A DNA stretch of 5,342 bases from Pseudomonadota bacterium (GTDB lineage Bacteria; Pseudomonadota; Alphaproteobacteria; Rhizobiales; Hyphomicrobiaceae), in contig JAKALI010000351.1 of NCBI GenBank assembly GCA_021813195.1, positions 1 through 5,342 of the forward strand. Direction: 5' to 3'. The position numbers and the translations under genes were made by a program. Within the stretch, counting starts at the first letter, position 1. Each line of letters starts with the position of its first letter. Positions 1 through 5,342 of this stretch are shown here, one piece after another. Under the pieces are notes generated by a model that was not told the DNA's origin, did no database searches, and saw only the letters and a list, made by a program, of their open reading frames with translations.

Positions 1-47
1 GAGAACTGGCGTGTTCACTACAAGCGCGCATCACAACACCCATCTGT

Positions 48-2117
48 CTATGTGATTGAAGAGAACAGGTTTTGCTGATCGGGATTCGATCCCGCGGGGT
101 GCTTTGGGTTTCGGCGTGCGCGCTCGGTGATGGCGTTTGCCGATGAGGTAGCCAGGACGGCGCGGCTGAAGATCCACGGACCGTCAGGCAATGGGTGAAG
201 GGCCTCGATCTCGCCGGCCTTGGCGGCCAATCGAATCGTCTTGGGCGCGACGTGCAGAAGCTGCGCGGCGTCGCTCAAGTTGAGCCACGGCTCGATGCCG
301 TCTTCGGCGGGCTTGTGTACGGGGATGCGGTAATGCGAGCGCAGCGATGTGACACGTTCGCGTGTCCAGCGATTGCCATAGCCGGTCAGCAGGCCGTTTC
401 TATTCAGGACGCCAGCGATGAGATCGTCGCTGGCAATCAAGGTCAACTGGCGTACAGCGACGATTACATCCGCGGCTGTACTGGTGCGCTGTCCGCGCCG
501 CCGTCTGGGCAGGCGTATTTCGCTATGAACCCCGCCGCCCCAGTGGACGAGCAGAATAATTTCGGCGGCTGCAGCATCGATGTCGGCGACCACCTCCTGG
601 ATGACGGTGCGGACGATGCGCTTCTTCAGCCGGGCATCCGTCGTCGGCGCGGTCCAGACACTCTTGAGGTCGGCCGCCAGCGTAGCGAGCGCCACAGGAT
701 CGGCGGCGGGTGAGACCGTGGCTGCGTCATGGGTGGCGATCTTTCCTTCTACCTCCGCCACGCGGGCCAGAGCCTTGTTCCAGCGCGCCTCCAGTTCGCC
801 GGCCACCAGCCGATTGGCCGGATCAGTGGCGTCGTATTGGCGGAAGGCGCGATCGGTGGTGTAGCGCGCCGCTTCGAGATCGCGCTGAAGCGCCTCTCGT
901 ACCTGATCCCGCCGTTTGTTGGCTTCCTCCTCGGCGGCAACAGCGGCCGCAATGGCACCGGGTCCCACGACCGTCAGAAGGGCATCCTCTATGGCGTCAT
1001 CAACCCGCAATCCGCCGAAGGCGATGCAGCGCGGCTCGCCATTGTCCATCCAGCCGCGCATGCAGCTGTAGCGCGGGATGTGATGCTTTGCTCCCGAGTA
1101 GCGAAGCGTCAATTTACGCCCACATCGGCGGCAACGGATCAGGCCTGCCAACAAGGCATCGCCGTGCTTTGGCGCTCCGTGATGGCGGCTGGTGGGAATG
1201 TTGCTGCTGACCATGGTGCGAATCGCTTCGGCCTTCTCCCAGCTGATGTAACCCTCATGGGTGTTCGGCATCAGCGCCAGCCAATCGCCGCGTGCCTTGC
1301 GATGGATCTTCGTCTTGACGCGCGCCCCATCATAACCCGCCACGACAGCCGTCTTACCATAGGCGTAGGCGTCGCCGTAGATGGGATTCTCGACCATCCG
1401 GTGGATGGTTGCATAGTTTGGACGCCGCCAGACCGTCTCGCCATCTTTGCCCTTCACCGGCAAATCGAGGCCATGCTCGAGGAACCAGAGCAGAGCTTGC
1501 CTGGCACTGCCGAGCTCCGCGACTTTATCGAAGACCAGGCTGATGGCCTCCTGGACGCGGCGGTCGGGGTCCTTCTCGTAGCGATCTCCTGCTTTGACAA
1601 AGCCCACTGGTGCACTGACGACGAGTTCGCCGCGGCGCGCCTTCTCATAACGGGCCGCCAGCGAACGCTGTCGCAGCAGGTCGAGTTCATACTCGTTGAG
1701 GCTGCCCTTGAGACCAAGCAAAAGCCGATCGTTGCCGTGCCGGGGCGCATAGACCGTCTCCTGATCGATCAGCACGGTATCGACGACGCGGCACATCTCG
1801 ATCAGTTGCTGCCAGTCCCGGCTGTTGCGGGCAAACCGCGAGACTTCGCGCGCCGCGACGGCGCCAATCTTGCCGAGGCAGACTTGCGCCACCATCCGCT
1901 CAAAGCCGGCACGCGGAACGCTACCCGCAGCAGAACGGCCAAGATCATCGTCGATCACTTCGATCTCGGACCAGCCAAGGGTGGTCAACCGATCGCGCAT
2001 CGCGTTTTGCAGCGCGCTGCTCTCGCGGTTGTGCAAAACTTGATGCGCCGACGACTGGCGAACGTAGAGGATCGCATTGCGCTCCAGATGGTGGGGCCGG
2101 ATTTTGTCAGAGATCAT
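48..2117 (-). CDS. Large serine recombinase (resolvase/invertase family), 689 aa
   Basis: This is a site-specific DNA recombinase expected to cut and rejoin DNA through a serine-DNA link. Residues ~16-160 are the catalytic domain: YVRQSS carries the predicted nucleophile Ser22, and the arginine-rich SRFAR motif (~93-97) completes the active-site pattern. Residues ~170-295 match the 'Recombinase' DNA-binding domain. A zinc ribbon follows (CRRC at 329-332, later Cys352 and Cys364), then an Ala/Glu/Arg-rich probable coiled coil (~395-460). The C-terminus (~609-657, [19 protein letters not shown]) looks like an excisionase/MerR-type helix-turn-helix. I chose the ATG at 2117 because AGGAGG stands six bases upstream and family members start with a similar Met-x-x-Lys-Ile-(R/K)-Pro-His-His; an in-frame ATG at 2156 would add 13 residues that look out of place. 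Two small genes overlap its start. No frameshift or stop is seen and the C-terminus looks complete, so the protein is probably functional. Its target site is not known from the sequence. Confidence 0.93.
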   Translation of the reverse strand: MISDKIRPHHLERNAILYVRQSSAHQVLHNRESSALQNAMRDRLTTLGWSEIEVIDDDLGRSAAGSVPRAGFERMVAQVCLGKIGAVAAREVSRFARNSRDWQQLIEMCRVVDTVLIDQETVYAPRHGNDRLLLGLKGSLNEYELDLLRQRSLAARYEKARRGELVVSAPVGFVKAGDRYEKDPDRRVQEAISLVFDKVAELGSARQALLWFLEHGLDLPVKGKDGETVWRRPNYATIHRMVENPIYGDAYAYGKTAVVAGYDGARVKTKIHRKARGDWLALMPNTHEGYISWEKAEAIRTMVSSNIPTSRHHGAPKHGDALLAGLIRCRRCGRKLTLRYSGAKHHIPRYSCMRGWMDNGEPRCIAFGGLRVDDAIEDALLTVVGPGAIAAAVAAEEEANKRRDQVREALQRDLEAARYTTDRAFRQYDATDPANRLVAGELEARWNKALARVAEVEGKIATHDAATVSPAADPVALATLAADLKSVWTAPTTDARLKKRIVRTVIQEVVADIDAAAAEIILLVHWGGGVHSEIRLPRRRRGQRTSTAADVIVAVRQLTLIASDDLIAGVLNRNGLLTGYGNRWTRERVTSLRSHYRIPVHKPAEDGIEPWLNLSDAAQLLHVAPKTIRLAAKAGEIEALHPLPDGPWIFSRAVLATSSANAITERARRNPKHPAGSNPDQQNLFSSIT

Positions 2118-2322
2118 GACCGTCCTCCTGCGAGCCGATCCGGCGATTGGCAGCATGATCTAAGATCAGCCGGGTCATCAGGGTGGTCAATGCCGCTTGC
2201 GTCTCCCTCGGCAATCCAGACCACGCCGGTATACCGCTTGCCGCTGGCGCATCCCCTGCGAACAGGTCGATTTGCTGCGGCACGATTCGGTGTGCCGACC
2301 TCCGTCTGTTCTGGCTTGGCAT
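2107..2322 (-). CDS. Small conserved protein upstream of the recombinase, 71 aa, unknown function
   Basis: This small frame encodes a 71-residue protein with a basic N-terminus ([12 protein letters not shown]), a PQQIDLF segment, and a probable helical block [20 protein letters not shown] (~38-57). I recall similar short proteins directly upstream of this class of recombinase in Bradyrhizobium and relatives, but I know no function. The ATG at 2322 has GGGGAGAGG just upstream; a GTG at 2349 would add nine residues. It ends with TGA at 2107-2109, so its last codons overlap the recombinase start at 2117 by 11 bases. It also overlaps, in another frame, the end of the gene running 2665-2114. The overlap suggests an accessory role with the recombinase, for example as a DNA-binding or directionality factor, but that is inference. 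Calling it a real gene rests on recognition of the helical block and on the tight coupling. Confidence 0.62.
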   Translation of the reverse strand: MPSQNRRRSAHRIVPQQIDLFAGDAPAASGIPAWSGLPRETQAALTTLMTRLILDHAANRRIGSQEDGHDL

Positions 2323-2665
2323 GGACCTCTCCCCGATTCTGGTCGCCACAGAGAGGTGATACGCCCGAAACGGCTGCGTCCGATGCTGCGGAGCCTCTGT
2401 TCAGAAAATCCCGTAAAAGGGCCGCCAGCGTCGCCAACGTAGCCAAGTTGGTGCGGGGCTTCGTATCCAGACGGACACCGGCGCAGGTCGACCGGTCAAA
2501 CATCCACGCCGGGATCTCCAGCCACCGCTCTGAGTCGGAAGCGTTCAGACCGCACCGGAAAGAAACGCCGTCCCGACGCTCAATCTCATCGTGAATGCAA
2601 ACCTGAAGACCCGACCATGGGTGCCAGCGATACACCAGCTCGCGAAACTCGGTATTGTGGGCGTT
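2114..2665 (-). CDS. Conserved protein of unknown function, first gene of recombinase module, native start missing
   Basis: The conserved part begins near 2665 with [19 protein letters not shown] and continues through [32 protein letters not shown] and a Leu/Ala-rich helix ([13 protein letters not shown]). The pattern loosely recalls small proteins with a 'HPxHPxxG' motif next to recombinases and transposases (DUF5372-like); that assignment is weak. The stop TGA overlaps the recombinase ATG as ATGA (2114-2117), a classic coupling arrangement. The last ~70 codons overlap the 71-residue gene in another frame and look less conserved. No ATG, GTG or TTG with a ribosome site precedes the conserved part. 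The open frame continues upstream to a TTG at 2812, but codons from there to ~2668 lie antisense to an IS3 transposase tail, so they are unlikely to be native. The gene may therefore be 5'-damaged or translated from an unusual start. Function unknown. Confidence 0.55.
   Translation of the reverse strand, partial: NAHNTEFRELVYRWHPWSGLQVCIHDEIERRDGVSFRCGLNASDSERWLEIPAWMFDRSTCAGVRLDTKPRTNLATLATLAALLRDFLNRGSAASDAAVSGVSPLCGDQNRGEVHAKPEQTEVGTPNRAAANRPVRRGCASGKRYTGVVWIAEGDASGIDHPDDPADLRSCCQSPDRLAGGRS
2124..2129 (-). promoter_or_regulatory. Ribosome binding site of the serine recombinase
   Basis: Read on the minus strand this is a perfect AGGAGG followed by a six-base spacer and ATG at 2117. It decides the recombinase start against the in-frame ATG at 2156. 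It lies inside the last codons of both upstream overlapping genes, which fits translational coupling. Confidence 0.85.
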
Positions 2666-2674
2666 CTTACGTTT

Positions 2675-2686
2675 TGTTGTACAACA
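2675..2686. repeat. 12-base perfect palindrome at the IS3/recombinase-module junction
   Basis: TGTTGTACAACA is a perfect palindrome. It sits where the IS3 tail begins and where the first gene of the recombinase module loses its start. It could be an operator or half of a recombination site, but its right half is also ordinary IS3 coding sequence, so chance is quite possible. Confidence 0.3.
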
Positions 2687-2769
2687 CCGTCCGGCCCCAT
2701 TCGAGCCTTGACGGCACCACGCCCGATCAAGTCTACTTCGATCAACTGCCGTTCCGCGCGGCAGCCTAA
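2680..2769 (+). pseudogene. C-terminal tail of an IS3-family transposase (orfB), 29 residues
   Basis: Translation from 2680 reads YNTVRPHSSLDG, then TTPDQVYFDQLPFRAAA and TAA. The Y-N-x-x-R-P-H-S-S-L-D-G motif is a hallmark of the end of the IS3-family integrase core, just after the catalytic glutamate. The D, D and E catalytic residues would all lie upstream and are absent. There is no start codon. The preceding codons (GRSYVLL) might still be transposase, so the exact break is uncertain between about 2655 and 2680. This is a dead fragment. Confidence 0.78.
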
Positions 2770-2852
2770 CCCTGGCAGAGGCTCCACTTATCGACGTGGA
2801 AATGCTGTTCAAACAACCGGGACCACCTCACTGCAACGGGCGAAGCAATTGA

Positions 2853-3398
2853 TTACTGGCCAGCGTATTCTAGAATACGTTTCACGCTACCAGGTGTATC
2901 CCATTGTGCAGGCCCAATCATTCGTCCAATTTCACGCCCATCGCGTCCTATCAGGAGGGTGGTGGGAATGCCCGTTATCCGAAGCGCGTCCATAACTCTC
3001 TTTGAGGGATCAACGTAAAGCAAAAGATGATTTAATCCTAACGTCTTATAGAAGGTCCGCACCGTTGTAGCCCCAGAAACATCAATCGAAATGGGTACGA
3101 TCTTTATGTCTTTGTTCGCCAGGAGTAGTGCAAGGTGATCGAGCGAGGTCATCTCCTCTTTGCACGGAGGGCACCAAGTCGCCCAGACGTTAACCAAAAT
3201 GGAAGTTCCTCGGAACTGGTTTAAAGTAGGACTGCGTCCCGAACCGTCCGAAAAGGTAAAATCCGGCAACCGGCGAGGGACTTTATGAATAACAAACTGC
3301 GCGGCCGGCAATCTGAGCGGAAATGACTTATGCAATAAATATGGAAACGCAGCAAACGCGCCAACTAAAATTAGAATTGGGATTAGCGAGCGCCGCAT
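2853..3398 (-). CDS. TlpA-like membrane-anchored thioredoxin-fold protein, 181 aa
   Basis: This is a probable thiol-disulfide oxidoreductase facing the periplasm. Residues ~5-22 form a hydrophobic segment after MRRS, acting as an uncleaved anchor or signal peptide; no lipobox cysteine is seen. From ~45 the TlpA/redoxin fold follows: PDFTFSDGSG, the VNVWATWCPPCKEEM active site with Cys76 and Cys79, and the cis-proline loop GIPTT (Pro145). Family members reduce periplasmic disulfides, often for cytochrome c maturation or cytochrome oxidase assembly; the partner here is unknown. The length is normal and no key residue is missing. The ATG at 3398 is the first start after an in-frame TGA, but no clear ribosome site precedes it. 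The gene is AT-richer than its surroundings (rows 3001-3120 are ~38-45% GC, a row in the IS21 part ~67%). It stands alone between IS91 debris and an IS3 end, so it is a stranded passenger or a survivor of the original chromosome. Confidence 0.9.
   Translation of the reverse strand: MRRSLIPILILVGAFAAFPYLLHKSFPLRLPAAQFVIHKVPRRLPDFTFSDGSGRSPTLNQFRGTSILVNVWATWCPPCKEEMTSLDHLALLLANKDIKIVPISIDVSGATTVRTFYKTLGLNHLLLYVDPSKRVMDALRITGIPTTLLIGRDGREIGRMIGPAQWDTPGSVKRILEYAGQ
2864..2879. repeat. 16-base perfect palindrome in the 3' end of the tlpA-like gene
   Basis: CGTATTCTAGAATACG reads the same on both strands and encodes part of the last residues of the TlpA-like protein (RILEY). It has no loop, so it is a poor terminator; a protein-binding dyad or chance are the alternatives. 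Confidence 0.4.
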
Positions 3399-3834
3399 TG
3401 AGAGCAGAATTCATTTTTCCGCAAAGGGATAGCTGGGGGATGGCTATGCTATTTTGATCGGCGTGGCAATGCTCCACTGCGGAAGACCAAAGTGCCGTTA
3501 TTGTTAAGGGTTCCGGATGCCGGCCCTCGCGAACGATGCCACGGGGCCGGCGTCCGGAAGCCTGCAGGGAAGGAACCCGCGGGAGGTGGAGCGTGGCGGT
3601 GCCGCGATCGCTATGGGTATTTGGGGATTTGGTCTGGGGTGGACGAAGTGATGATGGCGTCGGCTGGACTTGTGTTTGGCGAGCGAGGAGCTCGCGACAA
3701 GCGGGGATGGTGCGATTCAGAGCGGCCGCGGGGCCTGCGACGGCTGCATGGGCGATGAATCGGCAGAGGTTCTGCGAAGCCGGCCTGTGACCAACTCGAC
3801 GCATTATCGTTTTGCTGAGCTTCTAGCGCTATGG
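3399..3834. other. Non-coding stretch between the tlpA-like gene and the IS91 transposase tail
   Basis: I see no supported gene in these 436 bases. The right part (from ~3500) is GC-rich and probably the 3' non-coding end of the IS91-type element, since such elements carry a few hundred non-coding bases after their transposase. The left part (3399-~3500) is less GC-rich, belongs to the tlpA-like gene's upstream region and must hold any promoter; I found no convincing -35/-10 pair. The boundary is not sharply defined. Confidence 0.5.
3508..3562. repeat. Strong hairpin, possible end structure of the IS91-type element
   Basis: The arm 3511-3526 (TTCCGGATGCCGGCCC) pairs with 3544-3559, with one mismatch that becomes a G-U pair in RNA, around a loop of about 17 bases. 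Two further G-C pairs lie just outside. No T-run follows on either strand, so it is not a typical intrinsic terminator. Rolling-circle IS91 elements have subterminal hairpins and prefer GTTC/GAAC targets; GTTC occurs at 3510-3513. Assignment as an IS91 end is inference. Confidence 0.55.
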
Positions 3835-4242
3835 TCATGAGGTATCGATCCGGATCGATGGCGGATGCGGCGAGGCTTTGTAGCGGGGCGTCTGACCGCG
3901 CCGGAAGACCTCGATAATGCGTATCTTGCTGCCGCAGCACGGACAAGTCGGCCTGTAGGGTTCGGGCTCGGCAGTCGCCGCCGCTGCACTAGTGGCTTCG
4001 TGATCGTGCGTCGGCCCCGCCGCAGCGGTCGCGATCTCTACCGCGGTCACGCCGAGCAGTTTGCGTGCGAGCGCGATATTGTCGATGCGTGTGCCGTTGG
4101 CGAACAGGCCGTAATGACGGATGCGATGCTGCCCCTTTGGCAGCACGTGGAGAAGGAAGCGGCGGATGAACTCTGCGACGTCGAGGGCCATCGTGGTATA
4201 TCGCGCAGCGCCGTCGACACGATAGTTCTTGACGCGGAAGGT

Positions 4243-4563
4243 TAGCATGCGCTGGCTGTCGATGTCGCTTACGCGCAGCATGGCGACCTCGCCGCCTCGA
4301 AGACCCGCACCATAGGCCACGCTCAAGGCCGCCTTGTACTTCAGACCCGGGCCTGGCGCCGCATCGAGCAGGCGCGCGACATCCTCGGGTGAGAGCACAC
4401 GCGGCGGTTTCCGAGGGTAATGCGTGCGGGCAATCTGATGGGCGAGATCGGCGCGACCGCATGTGATGTGATGCTGAGCGAGAAGCGCAGGGCCGAGGCT
4501 TGCGTGTTCATCTTTGGCGGCTGCGTACCTTGCGCGATCTGCTCGGCCTGGAAACGGCGGACA
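4243..4563 (-). pseudogene. Tyrosine integrase fragment with internal frameshift
   Basis: The piece reads in two frames. From ~4563 to ~4470 one frame gives RRFQAEQIAQGTQPP and ALRFSLSIT, typical of the N-terminal SAM-like domain of IS91-associated integrases. From ~4460 the chimera's frame takes over with GRADLAHQIARTHYPRKPPR and the start of the catalytic domain up to DIDSQRML. Between them lies a 5-base duplication. The catalytic box with His, Arg and Tyr is missing. Confidence 0.72.
4461..4473 (-). repeat. 5-base tandem duplication causing a frameshift in the integrase remnant
   Basis: The minus strand reads CATCACATCACAT, with the unit CATCA repeated. Removing one unit restores a continuous integrase reading, ALRFSLSITCGRADLAHQ, joining the two family-like segments in one frame. 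Replication slippage or a transposon excision scar could produce it. Confidence 0.68.
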
Positions 4564-5189
4564 GCCGTCACCGAGAATGCGGGCCACCGCGATCCTGGTG
4601 TTGTCATACAGGATCGACTTCGGCACCCCGCCAAAGAAGGCAAACGCCCGCACGTGGCCGTCGCAGAACGCTTCCGTCGTCTCCGCCGGATAGGCCGCCA
4701 CGAAGCAGGCGTCGGAGTGCGGCAGGTCGAATGCGAAGAAGTGGATCTTGCGCTCCACGCCGCCGATGATCCCGATCGCTTCTCCAAAATCGACCTGGGC
4801 ATGTCCCGGCGCATGCGCCAGCGGCACGAACATCTCCTGGGATCGCTGACGCCAGCCCGCCACGTAATCCTTCACGATCGTAATCCCGCCCGTGAAGCCG
4901 TGCTCGTCGCGTAGCCGCTCGAATATCCGCTTCGCTGTATGCTGCTGCTTCATCGGCCTGGCTTTGTCCCCGGCCAGGATGCCGTCGATAACCGCGATGA
5001 ACCGGCCCAGCTTCGGCTTCACCGGTGGCTTCGAGCGCCGGTAGCCCGGCGGCACCGAGAACTCCAACATCTTGTCGACGGTCCTCGGATCGATTCCAAA
5101 CCGTCTCGCCGCTGCCCGCTTACTTAAGCCCTCGATGCAAACCGCATGACGTACCTTCGCGTAAAGTTCCACGTCCTTCATCCCTCACC

Positions 5190-5210
5190 CTCTGCCCGAA
5201 TCAGGCAGAG
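5190..5210 (-). promoter_or_regulatory. Hairpin over the istA ribosome binding site
   Basis: CTCTGCC and GGCAGAG form a seven-pair stem with a seven-base loop on the minus-strand transcript. The second arm includes the AGAG of the AGAGG site that serves the ATG at 5181. Such structures shield some transposase genes from transcripts entering from outside; that role here is inferred. Confidence 0.42.
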
Positions 5211-5224
5211 AGCTTGCGCCTGCC

Positions 5225-5287
5225 GGATTTTTACTCCGGCGCAGCCGACCTATTCGGCCGCTTCAGTGAGGATTTTTGCTCCGGCGC
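5225..5287 (-). repeat. Two IS21 terminal-end repeats (5225-5242 and 5270-5287)
   Basis: The 18-base minus-strand motifs GCGCCGGAGCAAAAATCC (5287-5270) and GCGCCGGAGTAAAAATCC (5242-5225) match at 17 of 18 positions and lie 45 bases apart in the same direction. IS21-family elements carry such repeats next to their ends as transposase binding sites. The outer copy is five bases from the terminal TG at 5291-5292. Confidence 0.8.
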
Positions 5288-5342
5288 TTACACTCGCCGA
5301 GGCCGAGGTTAAATGGGCCTACGCGAGCGCGTATGCACTGGT

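Larger units (their letters stand above)
48..2665 (-). mobile_element. Three-gene serine-recombinase module, probable mobile or island-borne unit
   Basis: The three minus-strand genes share overlaps and no intergenic gaps, so they form one unit. Elements carried by large serine recombinases usually lack terminal inverted repeats, and none are seen here. The right limit is set by the switch to IS3 sequence near 2665-2680; the left limit lies at or beyond the window edge. Whether the module moves on its own or serves a larger element cannot be read from this window. Confidence 0.5.
2668..2830 (+). mobile_element. 3' remnant of an IS3-family insertion sequence
   Basis: The plus strand carries the very end of an IS3-type transposase, then 62 bases ending in ACCACCTCA at 2830. 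Read inward from 2830 on the minus strand this gives TGAGGTGGTCCCGG, a plausible terminal inverted repeat with the usual TG tip. Everything upstream of the transposase tail is gone and is replaced by the recombinase module. The opposite end of the element is not in the window, so a target duplication cannot be tested. Confidence 0.68.
3508..4563 (-). mobile_element. Internally deleted IS91-type element (integrase piece plus transposase 3' end)
   Basis: Intact relatives carry a tyrosine integrase gene followed by an IS91-type (HUH) transposase gene on the same strand. Here part of the integrase (about 4563-4243) is fused directly to the transposase 3' end (4242-3835), with a non-coding tail to about 3508. 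The middle of the element is deleted and its 5' start is replaced by IS21 sequence. The outer limit at 3508 is inferred from the hairpin. Confidence 0.7.
3835..5181 (-). pseudogene. Chimeric open frame: IS21 IstA start + IS91-type integrase piece + IS91 transposase end
   Basis: One uninterrupted 448-codon frame joins three unrelated transposition genes. Residues 1-206 are IS21-family IstA: a helix-turn-helix (~19-40, LSKRAAARRFGIDPRTVDKML region) and the first two DDE acids, Asp131 in QVDFGEA and Asp193 in YDN. The match stops at RILGDG, so the catalytic Glu is missing. Residues ~242-313 are a tyrosine integrase of the kind that accompanies IS91 transposases (PRKPPRVLSPEDVARLLDAA, KYKAALSVAYGAGLR); only the first catalytic Arg (Arg295) is present and the H-R-Y box is lost. 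Residues 314-448 are an IS91 transposase end (FRVKNYRVDGAARY, EFIRRFLLHVLP, HRIRHYGLFANG, CPCCG, final IRIDTS), lacking the HUH motif and catalytic tyrosines. Residues ~207-241 are out-of-frame integrase sequence. The ATG at 5181 has AGAGG seven bases upstream. Each part lacks essential residues, so transposition activity is very unlikely. Confidence 0.88.
4564..5292 (-). mobile_element. Left-end fragment of an IS21-family element
   Basis: The fragment runs from the terminal TG (complement of CA at 5291-5292) through two end repeats, the leader and the first ~206 codons of istA. It breaks near 4564, where IS91-type integrase sequence takes over. The rest of istA, all of istB (the ATPase helper) and the right end are absent, so the element cannot move by itself. 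Confidence 0.8.

Noticed and set aside
1..78. Plus-strand open frame entering from the left edge (ENWRVHYKRASQHP...)
   Set aside because: It is only 25 codons, overlaps the end of the recombinase and resembles no family I know, so it cannot be supported.
729..2594. Very long plus-strand open frame (621 codons) opposite the recombinase
   Set aside because: It is fully antisense to a well-recognised recombinase and the gene before it, and its translation shows no known domain. Long antisense frames are common opposite GC-rich genes.
2666..2812. N-terminal extension of the first module gene to a TTG at 2812
   Set aside because: This part is antisense to the recognisable IS3 transposase tail, starts with a TTG and has no ribosome site, so it is probably not native coding sequence.
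2591..2995. Plus-strand open frame crossing the IS3 tail and the end of the tlpA-like gene
   Set aside because: It is in a different frame from the IS3 transposase tail and antisense to the tlpA-like gene; no family-like sequence is seen.
3679..3696. Short inverted repeat GCGAG...CTCGC in the non-coding stretch
   Set aside because: A five-base stem is expected by chance in GC-rich DNA.
3328..3804. Minus-strand open frame across the non-coding stretch upstream of the tlpA-like gene
   Set aside because: It is low-complexity, Pro/Arg/Ser-rich, overlaps the tlpA-like start in another frame and shows no domain.
3611..3946. Minus-strand frame overlapping the end of the IS91 transposase piece
   Set aside because: It overlaps recognised transposase sequence in another frame; its Arg/Pro/Ser-rich translation is typical of a shadow.
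5293..5342. Possible coding sequence at the right edge (LAEAEVKWAYASAYAL on the plus strand)
   Set aside because: It could be the gene interrupted by the IS21 end, but 16 codons are too few to judge.

Overview
The window is a patchwork of mobile DNA from an alphaproteobacterium, most likely of the Hyphomicrobiales (Bradyrhizobium/Rhizobium/Methylobacterium type). The GC-rich coding sequence, the type of large serine recombinase, and the IS21, IS91 and IS3 fragments resemble what I know from symbiosis islands and plasmids of that group. This is recognition from family knowledge, not a database result. All convincing genes lie on the minus strand, except a short IS3 transposase tail on the plus strand. 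Reading along the minus strand means going from 5342 down to 1.

Region by region, from the right. (1) About 4564-5292 is the left end of an IS21-family element: a terminal TG end, two near-identical internal end repeats, and the first ~206 codons of istA. (2) About 3835-4563 is the debris of an IS91-type element: part of its tyrosine integrase, then the last ~135 codons of its transposase. These pieces are joined in frame to istA, giving one open frame of 448 codons (3835-5181) that is a three-part chimera and almost certainly non-functional. Its integrase part carries a 5-base tandem duplication that shifts the frame. (3) 3399-3834 is non-coding and holds a strong hairpin (3508-3562), possibly the outer end of the IS91 element. 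(4) 2853-3398 is an intact, AT-richer gene for a membrane-anchored TlpA/thioredoxin-like protein with a WCPPC active site. It is the only non-transposon gene. (5) About 2668-2830 is the 3' remnant of an IS3-family element on the plus strand, ending 22 bases past the tlpA-like stop codon. (6) 48-2665 is a compact module of three overlapping genes: a conserved protein of unknown function, a 71-residue protein in another frame, and a 689-residue large serine recombinase with a helix-turn-helix tail.

The recombinase module is the part most likely to be a working system. The stop codons of both small genes overlap the start region of the recombinase, which has a strong AGGAGG site, so the three are probably translated together. 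The first gene seems to have lost its native start where it meets the IS3 remnant, so present-day expression is uncertain. I found no CRISPR array, tRNA, rRNA or replication origin.
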